DNA of 64,000 nt from contig MVAQ01000081.1 of the NCBI GenBank assembly GCA_014825775.1, positions 1 to 64,000 on the forward strand. The letters are read 5' to 3'. The translations under genes and the position numbers were made by a program. This DNA comes from Krasilnikovozyma curviuscula (Eukaryota > Basidiomycota > Tremellomycetes > Cystofilobasidiales > Mrakiaceae). This document shows, piece by piece, positions 31,728 to 43,146 of the stretch. Under the pieces are notes generated by a model that made no database searches, was not told the origin of the DNA, and saw only the letters and a program-made list of their open reading frames with translations. Each line of letters begins with the position of its first letter. The first letter of the stretch is position 1.

Positions 31728-34204
31728 ATGTCGTCAACCTCTTCGGTTTTCAACCGTCATCGAGAGTCGAGAAATATTCTTAAAAGGTTCAGGAAGTCAA
31801 CACCCAGCTTGAGTATCGAGCTATATCACAGTCATTTTAGGTTCAAGGATCAGGTATGTACCCCCACTTGAGTATGATTCAGAGAATAATGTTGTATACA
31901 ATAAAGCTTGGTAGATTGGGAGGGAAGAATTGGGACGGAGGAAGTTCAACTGGCGACGAGCAATACAACCTTGTTTCTCAGGAGAGGAGGCTGACCTCGT
32001 TCTCTGCTTCTTTCCATTTTGCATTAAGCCGACTAACTTCAGCTACGATAGTCCTATGCGTGTAAGTCTGTGACGGAGCGGTCTTCCCTCTTCTCTTCGC
32101 GCAAAACCATAACTTACCTGTTGTCCTCATTCTAACTTTCATGAACGATCCTTTATCTCATGATCTGAATGTCAACAAACCATAGGCCGTCCTTGAAGCT
32201 GTTCGTTCTCAAACTATCCCCGCCGACCTCATACCGACATTCAACAGCCTAGATCTACCATTCTACGACGGCTGTCTCATCGTCGAGCTGATTGACTTCA
32301 GAAACCCTTTGTCATATTCTCATCAGAGCAATGGAGGTGCTGGATCAAATAGCGTGCCTATGACTCCTGCTGGTAGCTCCATTGGTGGTACAGCTGGTAG
32401 CGGTGGACCTGTGAGGGTCATCTTGCATCCTACTCCAGAAAGCATGTGGATAGATCTATGTTTGCTGAACCAAGAGAAGAATGGAAATTGGAGTGATCAG
32501 GACGTGTTGGAGATTGAAGCTGGCATTATCGTGAGTTCTTATAATCTCTCGCATTAGATCAATAAGCTGACTCAAGTTTACCCTCACTCTGTTTCATAGA
32601 ATGCAACAGCTCCGCCGATCTATCTTGGTACTTCCTTCTACGCGACGAGGCTCGCCAACTACGCTTTGTCGACAACTGCTCCCCCACCCGTTGGACCAAC
32701 TCTTCTTACTCCTGCATCGACGACTGCAGCTGCAAATAGCTCGATCTCGAATCAGAAAAAGAAGAACTCTGTTGGCACTGGATCTGGTGGCGGAGGTGCC
32801 GTGGGTAGAGAGGACAGGGAATGGAGAGAGAAGGTGTACGGAGCTGCTGCGGAGAGCAGAGGCGGTACTTTCAAACCAAAGTGAGTCCAATTTCTCCATT
32901 CAATATTTAATAGTTGCTAATGTTTCGCTATCAGTTTCTCCCGAATCTCAAACATCGAATCATTCCGTCATCGAGCAACACTAGACCCGAACTTAACAAA
33001 AAATCCCCAAGTCTTTGCTCACATGGTCCTTCCTTCCAAAGCCCGACAATCGGCTCAACAATCCACTGCTTCTACTTCTGCAGCATCTGCCTTTGGTCAA
33101 TCAGGTGCGACGTCCTTGGCTACTGTAGCCAATGGCAGCAGCAAAGATTCAAGGCAATCCATCGCACCATCTCCAGCTCCCACACTGGACGCTGATCCGA
33201 AGAAGAAACTTGCATCTATCAACACGTCAGTCGCTTCTTCATCGGCAGCCTCAGCCTCAGCGAACCAGAAGAAGCGAAAGAAGGAAGACTCAGTTGCTTC
33301 TACCCCTCTCCCCGATCTCGTAGAAGAAGTCAAACCTACACCAACATCTTCCACTTCCACCTTTCAGCCAAAAGGTGGAAAGAAGAGGAAGAAGGATTCG
33401 TTAGCTGAGGGAGACGTTGGGAAACTGGAAGTGGATACTCCTGCTGCTACTCCTTCAGCCTCTGCAGGTGCCAAAGGAAAGAAGGACAAGAAAGCTGCTG
33501 CTGTTCCTGCCAATTTGAACGCTGGAGTTGGTAGTACTGGAAAGGGGAAGAATGGGAAGCCTGTCAGTACACCAGTTGCTGCTGAAACTCCTTTAGCAAG
33601 CGGTGTTAAAAAGAAGGTTGGAAACCAACCTCCACCTCAGCAGCAGCAGCAATCACAACAACAACAACCTCAGCAGCAGCATCAGACGCGAAACAACTCG
33701 GGTACCAATGCAATGGCTGGACTTGGTCTTGGTCTTCCCAATCAACAAAAGCTTCCCAACGGGGTTCAGATGCCTCCTCAACAAGGCGGCCAGACACGAC
33801 TGCCTCAAAACTTTCCGCAGCAGTTGAACAATGGGAACCCCAACAACATCAACCAAGCGGCTTTGCTTCAGCAATTTGCAGCACAACAAGCAGCTGCTGG
33901 AAACCTCAACAACCAGACTGGTGCTGCCAACGGCCAGCAGTTCCTCCAGCAGTACGCTCATCAAGCCACCATGTTGGCTCAAGCCCAGCAAGCTGCTTTA
34001 CTCCAGCAACAACAGCAGCAACAACAACAACAACAACAGAATGGTAATTACACGATGGGGCAGATGCAACAGATGCAGCAACATCAGCAGGCTTTGGCCG
34101 CTCAGCAGAGAGCTGCGGCCGTCGCTACATTGCTGCAACAACAACAGCAACAGCAACAGCAGCAGCATCAACAGCAGCAGCAGTATGGTGGTTGGAATCA
34201 GTAG
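31728..34204 (+). CDS. SPT20: SAGA complex subunit SPT20
   Basis: Five exons (31728-31853, 32029-32061, 32186-32530, 32600-32880, 32935-34204) encode 684 aa. The Spt20 domain is at the N-terminus: PSLSIELYHSHFRFKDQ, NFSYDSPMRAVLEAVRSQTI, PADLIPTF, FYDGCLIVELIDFRN and VRVILHPTPESMWIDL. A 33-nt exon (32029-32061) supplies PTNFSYDSPMR and uses an AAG acceptor. The second half is low-complexity: Lys/Ser/Ala-rich blocks (KKRKKE, GGKKRKKD) and then Gln-rich runs encoded by mixed CAA/CAG. Spt20 holds the SAGA coactivator together and helps recruit TBP. The Q-rich end is typical of fungal SAGA subunits and is likely unordered. Confidence 0.94.
34004..34183 (+). repeat. Poly-glutamine coding repeat in SPT20
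   Basis: Runs of 12 and 10 Gln codons plus a shorter run are encoded by interspersed CAA and CAG. They are in frame within the last SPT20 exon and probably length-variable. Confidence 0.9.
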
Positions 34205-34952
34205 AGATAGAGAAGAAGTGTTTGTGTTGTGTATCCTGAACCGTTCCTGAGTGACGCGGGAAGTGCCTTGCTCTTTGTACAGTGAACAAAACGCTATGTA
34301 CTGTTGTACTTCATCGCTGATTTCTTAGACTTGAACGAAAGCTAGCATAAAGTGGTGCAGATCAGACTCGGGGCAGGTCCGAGACGACATGGAAATGAAT
34401 CTACTCAGATAAGATGATTAAGCCTAAACCGAGGCACCGCTACCATTTCAACTTGCAGATCTTGTATCGAGTCCTGTACTGCAGATGTTAAAAGAAGTGC
34501 CGATTCGCGTCCTTGATTTCAGATAAGGTGGCATGTTTCTAGCAAGTGTTCAAATCAGGCGGTAAGGAAGGACAAATTAGCAAAGGGACACTTCCCAATA
34601 ATAGTGCAGCACAGAAAGAGATGGAACGTACAATCTTACGGCCCTTTAACCTAACCTAACCTAAGAGATAATAGCAGCGGGGATGGTGACTGGCTGGGCT
34701 GTGTCACGTCCGAGGAATGGAACACAGTGACTCGACTAATTTGATCTCGTACTTCTGCAATTGCTTAGAGTTCCTGTTTCCTAATAAGATTCCGCTAATA
34801 GGAAATTCGTTCGAAAGGCAGAGGTAAAATGCTGCGTTCCGTCTTAGGCAAACTCATCTCGCTCTTGTTTACCGCCCGACAACCTCTTGCCAGAAGTAGG
34901 GTGGCAGCAAGTAGGATATCACTGTGGCCCCTCAGAGGTGGACTTACAGGTC
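34205..34952. other. Intergenic, SPT20 / CCCH-Smr gene
   Basis: No supported gene. A short AACCT tandem lies at 34647-34661. The right end has open frames upstream of the next ATG, so that gene could start earlier. Confidence 0.5.
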
Positions 34953-37900
34953 ATGGCAGACCGAGACCAGACAAAGACGGTTTCATTCCCCCATACTCAG
35001 CATTACCTCAGTCAGCTACGACGCATTCACCTCAGCCCTTCATTCAGTACCAGCAGCAGACCCTCTTCCAGTGTAGGGTCCTATTCAGCTTCAGCATCTT
35101 CAGAGGATGGAGTCAGCATAGTAGGATCCCCACCTGAAGGAAGCACAGCTGCTGCTCCCCAAGGAGGAGCAGGAGCAGCAGCGAAGGAATTACAGGTGAA
35201 GGAGATTGTTCAGATGATCGAGAATGAGGACGAGGATGCTTTAAAGATCTTGCTAAGGGACGGATTGAGTATGGGGAACCAAAAGGTGCGTGTCCTGCTT
35301 ATCCGTTCAGATTGGATTGAGCAGGGCAACAGGCATCAGCCAGCTGCAGCAGCAGCAACATTCACGCCTTTGCTTAATGGCTACTTCTGCTCGCCCTGCT
35401 CCCTCGAACTTTCCCTAGAAATGCCTTCAGTTAAAATAGTGGTCTGACCATACTCCTTTTAGTCTGACGACCAGACCCTTGATACGTATATTCTACAGCT
35501 CTTTCACAAAGTCAAAGGTCAGCTTTCTCCTCTACCGTTGCTTACTATTTAGAGCGACACCCATTCTTACCCTTCGAGTCAATTTATATCACGTGTAGAT
35601 GACTCCAACAACGTACCATTCTCCTTGGAGGGATCGTCAACACCTCGACGACCGATCTCATCGTCCTCGTCCCGGGCTGGCACTCCTACCATCTCTCGAC
35701 CTGGTCCATCTTTTCGCCCTCTCACTCCACTCTCCCACAGTGGTTCACCACGTCCTTCCACTACTCAACTGGTGGACTATCCATCACACCTCTCTAGTTC
35801 ATCAAGTGCAGCGAGTTCAAAAGGTTCACCGAGCCCCAAGCCACACCATCAATTGCCGGCGATTTCTTCTCCGCTATCAAGCCCCAAAGTCTTATCTGCA
35901 AAGGCTGTAGCCTTCAACCCCAGTGCAAAATCATTTGTTCCTGGTGGTGGAAACCCTCTGGTTGCCAGTGTAGCGGCCTCGGATCCCTGGAGTATGGGCG
36001 GCTCAGCTTCGCCTGGCTCTGGCCTGGTCAGGTCTACTTCCAACTTGGCTATCGCTGCACCTCTGTACGCAGATAGTCCATTTTATTCTGGATCTGCAGA
36101 TCATGGTGGAAGGATTGACGTTGAGGATGATGAAGAAGATGAGTTCAGTCCTTTTGGATTCACAACTAGTGGCTCTCGGCAGCAGCAGCAGTATCTACCG
36201 CCAGCCTCCATCCTAACTTCCTCCCAGATTTCACCTGATTTGTCTTGGCAAGAACTTTCTTATCAGCAACAACAACAACATGAGTATTCCTCGATTGAAG
36301 AAACTGAAATTATAGGTCTGACACCACTAGAAGAAGCTCAACTTCAAGCCGAGCTTGACTTACAAGAGCTAGAGATATCACAACAATCTGCTGAAGAACG
36401 GGGGGAAGCCCTTACACCCTTTGACGTGCTCTCCTCTATCTTCACCAGCCTCTCACCTCAAGTTGTAGAAGAGGCCCTCTACACGTCAGGGTATGACCTA
36501 GAAGCAACCATCACTCTCCTTATGGCTCCCACTCCAAGACCATCAACACCCTCTTCAGCCACTCTCAGCGTCCCAACGCCTAATCGAGCAGTGATGCGCT
36601 CAACCTCGAGTAGCTTCCTCGTCTCCGGAGGGCGAGGTGGGAGAGGACTAAGTCCGTCACCGTCCCCAGGTCCTGCTATCGGCCACAGAGTTGGTGCTGT
36701 CACAATGCCAGTGGCCACGTCTGGGCTATCTGGAGGGAGGGTGTGCAGGTATTATCTGGCTGGGGAATGTAGGAGGGCAGATTGTAGGTTCAGTCATGAT
36801 ATTGAGAGGGCGTTGTGTCGATTCGTGAGTGTGAATGTCTTGCTCTTTCCTATCGCTCTCATATTGATCATCTTGTCGCTGAAATCGCAGTGGCTGCGAG
36901 GACAATGTGCGAAAGGGGTAAGTGGAGAAGCCTCCCGTCTCGTCAGCCACATATTCTTACGGGTGCCTTTCTTGTTATTGTAGGAACAATGTGAATTCAT
37001 CCATACACTTCCATCCAATTTCGACCCCTCTGTGCTCTCTATGGCAATAGCAAACGCTCAAGCATCTTCGCCGTCAAACTCTCGACCAACAACTCCCAAC
37101 ACACCCCCTGTCGATGACTTCCCCTCCCTCTCATCTCTATCTCTGACTGCTGGTGGGTCTGGTGGAAGAGGCCGAGTCGATCCAGCTCGAGCAAGATTCT
37201 CAGCAGCAGTGAAGAAGACGGGCGTCGTTCCTGTCAACCTACAGCAGCCAGCTGGCTCTGCTTCTCGTGGACGGATGATTTCGTCTTCTGACTACCACCC
37301 ACCGGGAACGAGTCAAGGTGAACCTCAACCGCGCCCATCACCTCGACTAGCACTACGCCCTCCAACGCTGCTACCCACGCTCCAAACTGGTGCTTCGGTC
37401 AATCAGCTGTACATGTCCACTCGAGCGCGGTCCCTCCAGCTTGGCGCAGCCAGAAATGCCTGCTTGGCCCGTGCTGCAGATGCATGGCGTCGTGGAGACG
37501 GAGCAGCTGCGAAAAGATTCTCCCTCGAAGGCTCCGAGCTCAACGCGAGGATGAGAGTTGAGGCTGTCGAGGCCGCAATGTCAATCGTTCAGGAGCGCAG
37601 GAAATTAGCACAAGATGTGGTGCGGAGTCGAGAGGGAGGCACAAGAGAGCCAAAGGATAGAGCTGCCAAGGGGAAGGCTGCTGGAGGGGGGTTGGGTGTG
37701 ATTTTGGGCATCAGAGATGGACAGGAGAGCTTGGCAGAGAGGGAGGAAGCTCTCATTGATTGTCATGGGTATGTCCTACTTCAGCCAACTACTTGATTCT
37801 GCTCCTGAAGTTCACTGGTTCCCCTCTTGCTAGTCTCCATGGGGACGAGGCTTGTGAAGTACTCGAGAAATTCCTCTATGCCCTGGAAAGCGAACGGTTT

Positions 37901-38221
37901 CTAGGTTTAGCTTACGCTGTCGTTGGTCTACAAAGACACACTGGAACTCAAGATGCAGCTAGAGGCGCTAGTCGTATACGACTAGGAAAAAGTGTGAAGG
38001 AGTGGCTCGTCCAGTGGGGTGAGTTGTACCAACTTTTGTCTCCGTTGCTGTCTGAAGGCTGCTCACTCATTTACTTGCTATCACCTTCTGTTTAGGTTAC
38101 CCGTGGTCAGAGAGCGGAGGAATAATATGCATAGAGTGAGTTCTTGTCTTCATTTCCAGATTTATTATCGATTCATTGATGCCATCGTTGCTGTAGTCCC
38201 CTCACGCACTTCTCACCGTGA
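34953..38221 (+). CDS. CCCH zinc finger / DUF1771 / Smr domain protein, 891 aa
   Basis: Eight exons (34953-35285, 35463-35517, 35599-36824, 36891-36917, 36984-37768, 37834-38018, 38096-38135, 38197-38221) encode 891 aa. Order of parts: a helical N-terminus (VKEIVQMIENEDEDALKILL), a long Ser/Pro-rich region, a CUE-like segment (LSSIFTSLSPQVVEEALYTS), two CCCH fingers (CRYYLAGECRRADCRFSH and CRFWLRGQCAKGEQCEFIH), a DUF1771 helix pair (ARNACLARAADAWRRGDGAA) and a C-terminal Smr domain (DCHGLHGDEACEVLEKFL, VKEWLVQWGYPW). Smr domains are nucleases or RNA binders in mRNA quality control and the CCCH pair suggests RNA binding. The second finger is split by a 27-nt exon. The exact start is uncertain. 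Confidence 0.9.
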
Positions 38222-38584
38222 GACCGGTAGAAATCTAAAACTCGAAAATTCTTGTACTGTATACTCACGAACATACCTGTTATTAATGACACTGCTTAAT
38301 TATCAACTGTCAAAGGCACCCCAGTTACTACAGTGACCACGAAAGTGACGCGAGAGTGAACGCCCATTAAGCTAAGACTGTAGTTCATTTCTGTTCCTTA
38401 AGCTTAGGTTACGTCGGTAGTTACTGTATCTTTATTGCCTCTCTTGTTTACATTTCCGTGATCGATAATTATTCGTCTCAATGACGTCGCGCGACAGAAG
38501 CTGTGATAAGCGAGCTGATAGACTCACATATAAACCCAGACTACTATCGTAATCTGTCTCAACCGAATCTGAACCAGTAGCATA
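38222..38584. other. Intergenic, CCCH-Smr / F-box-RCC1 gene
   Basis: 3' flank and promoter; nothing else recognised. Confidence 0.5.
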
Positions 38585-41031
38585 ATGCAGTCATCAATAG
38601 GGATGGAACAAGCAGACAGCCCATTGGAGCGTCTCCCTGACGAAGTCCTCGTCGATTCGCTACTGCCCCTTCTCGACAATCGAGACCTGCTGGCAGTCAG
38701 CGAAGTAAACCAGCACCTGTCCAACGTGGCTTCAGATGGAACCTTCTGGAAGCGAAAGTTGAAGCAGGACTTCAACTACGATGCCAATCTCAACAATAGA
38801 GCTCAGGGTTGGAAGGAGTTTTACTCCAAGCTGAGACGACTGGTGAGTTGCCGTTGTTGCCTGTTCTGCCATCATCCAATCCGATTCCAACAAAGTTAAT
38901 ATCATTTCTTTTTGATATTCAGGCCGTCTACTGCTGGGGATCAGCGGGAAACAGCCGATTGGGAATTCCACGAAACCACCCATCTTACTCGTCGCTTAAC
39001 ACAGTCAACGGCGTGTCGAAGCCTGTTCGATTGCCTATCCCAGACACTGTTGGCCTCATCGAGCTCTTTGCGAATGGATGGGGATTCATTGGTTTGGATA
39101 CTGTAGGCAGAATTCATGTTTGGGGGGTGCTTGATGGAGAAGGTCTGTCTCCAGCTAGCTTCTCGTTTTCACCAAGGTCCCTTAGCTCATCCCTTCCCTT
39201 TCATTCAAAGTATTGGCTTGGAGAGCAGGAAGGGATTGGACTGATCCTGGAAAACCGTGTGATCAGCCTCGAATGGTCCTTCTCAAGGAAGCTGGCGGGG
39301 GAAAGATCGTCTCGCTCTCCTGTGGTCGAAAACATTTCCTTACGGTGGACGAACATGACTCCATTTTCGAATTCATGTCGTGGGGATTAGCGAAGAGAAT
39401 CGACTCGGCGGCGTTTTCGAGCATGTCCTTTAAGATTCAACAAGTCGAGTGCGGGTGGAACCACTCGTGCTTACTTTCGACCCAGTCCGAGATCTTTGTG
39501 TGGTATCCCTTCCAACCTCATGAAAACACGCATCGATCTCCTCCACCACAGAACACGCCGTTGATTAACGCTCCGGGAGAGCTGGAGATTCCTGTCAAAT
39601 TGGTACCGTCCAGAGAGGAGATGCCTATCAAGTTGCCGGAGATACGGATGGAAGGGGAGGACATAAGTCAGAGAAGACGTGTGGTGAAGATTGCATGTGG
39701 AGACGGGTTCGTTATCGCGCTCACCGCTGATGGAGAGGTTTGGGCAGCGAGGGTTGGAGGCGATGAGAGTGAAATTGGCGTACAGGATGACTTGGGCCAT
39801 ACGAAAGTTTGGTCATTCGTAAGTCTTTTTTTCATTTCTGTCATGTTTGGAAAGTTTTCACAGATAGTTGCTTTTGTTTTGTCTAGTTGGAGAAGTTCTC
39901 AACCCTGTCAGACCCATCTTCTCGAATCACTCACGTCTCCGCTGCCTTCCAAACCTTCTTTGCATACTCCTCTTCAACTGTTCTCAAAGGAACGAAAGAC
40001 AAGCTTTTCAACTTCTCGTCAGAACCTGAGCCCGAGATCATTCCCGAGCTCCAAAATCGCGGAGTAATGAAGGTCGTGCTTGGTGACTACCACTTTGGCG
40101 CGCTGACGAGCGATGGGAAGCTTTTGACTTGGGGAGCGTACTCATCTGGTGCACTGGGGTTAGGAGCAAGTAGAGAGAAGGTTGTTGCTCCTAAAGAGGT
40201 TGATTTTGGCGAAGGAGCGTATGTGTTTAACGCAGCTGCTTGTGGGTGGCATAGTGAGTACAACCCCACCCTAGACTTCAAAATGAACGAACGCTTCTAA
40301 TTATTGGGGAGTTTTTTTCAATCAAAGCTGGTGCTTTGGTAACAGGAGGTCCCTCGCTTGAGGACCAACAAAAAGCGGTTGATGCCGAGAACTCTGCCTA
40401 CTTTAGCGCGCTCCGCAGAAACAACCGCAACATGCCCCAGGCAACCAACATTCCGATGGGCACCAACATTTACAACAACGTCTCCTCCGCATCAACCTCT
40501 GCGTCCGCTTCCGTTGCACAATCCGATCTCCATTCCGCCCCACTTTCTTCGAGTGTAAACCCACAAAGCCCACCCTCGGTACCTGTCGACGCGCCCTCCT
40601 CATTCCCTTCTGTACGTCATGTCTTCCATGCGCCAAACATTGGAACGCGGCTACTGCCCACTTCGACTCTGACGGAGACAGACGATCTGGCACCAATGCC
40701 AACCACCGACGCACCAGCTGGCGACCCTCGTATTCCAGGCGAATCTGCCACTGATAGTGCAGCTTTAGAAGATACTCCTCAGTTCAATAGTGCAGAAACG
40801 GAGAACGACAGTATGGGAATAGTGACTCCGGGAGTTGGAGGCGCTAGAGCAATTGGCATCACTGGCAACCACCATGATGGTCCGACAATGCCGAGGTATA
40901 GGATTGGGCTTGCTGGTGCAGGCGCGTTCAGAGGGTCTGGTAGAGGAGCTGGTAGGGGAGGGATCAGACAGCACGGCGGAGGTGAAGAAAGCGAGGGAGG
41001 TGGAAGGGGCACGGACACGGCTGCTCAGTGA
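38585..41031 (+). CDS. F-box and RCC1-repeat protein (SAF1-like), about 718 aa
   Basis: Exons 38585-38842, 38923-39142, 39211-39818, 39887-40253, 40328-41031. The N-terminal F-box is clear (PLERLPDEVLVDSLLPLLDN, then LLAVSEVNQHLSNVASD). RCC1-type blades follow: AVYCWGSAGNSRLG, GRIHVWGVLDGEG, IVSLSCGRKHFLTV, VECGWNHSCLLS, ACGDGFVIALTADGEVW, LLTWGAYSSGALGLG and AACGWHTGALVTGG. The tail is Gly/Arg-rich. Yeast Saf1 has the same build and recruits targets to SCF. The boundary of the second intron is uncertain: a 68-nt intron from GTCTGT to AAAG is preferred, with 39177-39223 as an alternative. Both keep the frame. Confidence 0.87.
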
Positions 41032-41556
41032 GATTTCTGGAGCTGAAATAAAGCGACGGAGAAAAGTTGTATTTTTATAACGGAGTCGTTGTAGGCCTTT
41101 ATTCACTCTTGTATTTCTGTCTCTTCGTCTTCTCTGTGACCCCTCTGTGGTGAAAGGCGCGCCGTCGGTACTTCGCGTCATCAGCCCGGCAATCGCAACG
41201 TTGCTTCACCAATCATATTCTATTTTCCCATTGACAGCACGGCCTTCTAGTAATGGAGGAAGAAATAGCCCGAAAAAAATATGGTGGCAAAAGCCCCTAT
41301 CCTTCCTACTCTCCACTCGCTGGACGGGTTGCTGTTTACCCGATGGCCATTTCCCTCATGTGGTCGCTTTCGCTGGGCTTGGATGATCCTTTCTTGCCCA
41401 AAGGGCAGAACGCCGTTCACCTGAGGCCGGGAGGGTCAGCGGTATAAAATGAGGAGGGGGGAGAGCGAGAGGAGACCTGTTTCTTCCTTTATTTCATCAC
41501 TTTCCAGCTCGACCCGTCCCAACCCATCTTATAACCCCGCCTGATATACTTCAGCA
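41032..41556. other. Intergenic, upstream of second SDR
   Basis: 3' flank of the F-box/RCC1 gene and promoter of the SDR, with a TATA box at 41443. No other gene is supported. Confidence 0.5.
41443..41449 (+). promoter_or_regulatory. TATA box of the second SDR gene
   Basis: TATAAAA lies 108 bp before the ATG, inside a purine-rich context. Confidence 0.6.
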
Positions 41557-42919
41557 ATGAGCGCTATCTGCAAAGCAGTCTCTGAGATCTGGCCTCTTCA
41601 CTCGAGTCACTGGCTCCCATCGTCGATGCCTGACATGACCGGCAAAGTGAGTTGTGTTACTCTTTGCTGCTTTATCCAATGGGCAAGCCAGTTGACCTCT
41701 CTTCCCTTTCTTGTCCAGGTTGTCATCGTTACTGGGGGTCAGTGTCGTATTTCCTGCCTTGTTTTTTTACGACCAAGTAATTAACTCGCTTATTATTCTT
41801 CCACAGGCTACGGAGGTATCGGATACGAAACATGTAAGGCTCTCTTAGAGCATAACGCTGATGTCTACATCCTCGGTCGCTCGGCATCCAAGGTGAATCT
41901 TCCATGTTCAATTGATTCTGTCCCGAAGCTACTAATCTTCCGATCTTTGGTCGCAGGCTGAGGTCGCTATCAAGTCTCTCAAAGATGCCACTGGAAAGGA
42001 TATCATAGGGTTCCTCTCTGCTGACTTGGGTGATCTCAACTCCGTCAGAACTGCCGCTGATGAATTTCAACGCAAAGAGAAACACCTCAATGTGTTGTTC
42101 AACAATGCTGTAATTTCCCTTTCTCATTCTTTGTTTCGCCAGAAGTCTGTTACTCAGTCGTTTGGTCTCTAGGGCGTCATGTTTCCACCAGCTGGTAGCA
42201 GAACGACGCAGGGCTATGAAGCTCAGTTTGGCACTAATGTCCTGTCGCATTATCACCTCACGACGCTTCTCCTGCCCTCCCTTCTGAATGGCTACCACCT
42301 CTCGGGCCAGAAGTCGAGGGTCATCAACACCTCTTCCCTAGGTCATGATTTGCTCTGCCCTACTGGTGGAATCCAGTATGATCAGTTGAAGCCGGAATTG
42401 ATGGATGAGAAGGACATACTTGGTGTACAGCCGCTCTATGGGATCTCGAAGATGGGAAACGTCATGTTCGCCAACGAACTCAATAAGAGGTATGAATCTC
42501 AAGGTATCATCTCGAACTCCCTCAACCCTGGTGTAAGTCGACCTGTATCTATACTCCACTTGAGTTGAGTCACACTGACTTTGACGCTTACTTTGCAGTT
42601 GATCCGATCGGAACTCAGTCGTCATACCGGGACAGCTTTCATTCGAAACTTTACCACTCGACTGTCCCAGCCTGCGTTCAAGGGAGCATACAACCTCCTC
42701 TGGTTAGGAACAAGTGAAGAAGGCGCCTCTCTCGGCGGTAAGGTAAGTTCACAGCACCACGCCCTAAATATCCCTCCAACTTCTTAACTGATTCTGGTAT
42801 GGCTCTGAAAGTACGTTATTCCCTGGTGTCGTGTCGCTCCACCAAGACCTGAAGCCTTGGATGCCGAAAAGTGCGAGGAGCTGTTTATGTATATGAAGAA
42901 GGAATGCGAAGGTTTTTAG
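41557..42919 (+). CDS. Short-chain dehydrogenase/reductase, 319 aa
   Basis: Seven exons (41557-41646, 41719-41737, 41807-41892, 41957-42109, 42173-42532, 42599-42742, 42812-42919) encode 319 aa. Motifs: VVIVTGGYGGIGYETCKALL for the cofactor, NVLFNNAGVM, VINTSSLGHD with the catalytic Ser, PLYGISKMGN for YxxxK and NSLNPGLIRSE. The family is the same broad fungal SDR group as the gene at 15738, but the sequences differ well beyond recent duplication. The second exon is only 19 nt (VVIVTG plus one base) and the next intron cuts the glycine motif, as in the other SDR. The end PWCRVAPPRPEALD recalls fungal SDRs annotated as light-induced or retinol dehydrogenase-like. Substrate unknown. Confidence 0.92.
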
Positions 42920-43146
42920 AAGAGATATGACGGGCGACGTTCATGGAATGCTAATGTTCTAAGATTAGCTGCTTTCGACTTTCCGTACATGAAATATATA
43001 CTTTAGAGCCATGAAACAAAACCTCAGTCTACATTGATTGCGCAACCAGGACTGCCAGCCAAGCTTAACATTCGGACATAACGGTGAACCAGCGGCGAAC
43101 AGCAACATGTCATAGGATTTAAGTATGAGCAATTACAACTTTCAAT

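Noticed and set aside
34645..34664. A telomere or chromosome end
   Set aside because: Only about three 5-base units, inside normal gene-dense sequence.
39177..39223. Alternative second intron for the F-box/RCC1 gene
   Set aside because: It keeps the frame but is 47 nt with a poor GTCCCT donor; the 68-nt intron 39143-39210 fits local intron size better.
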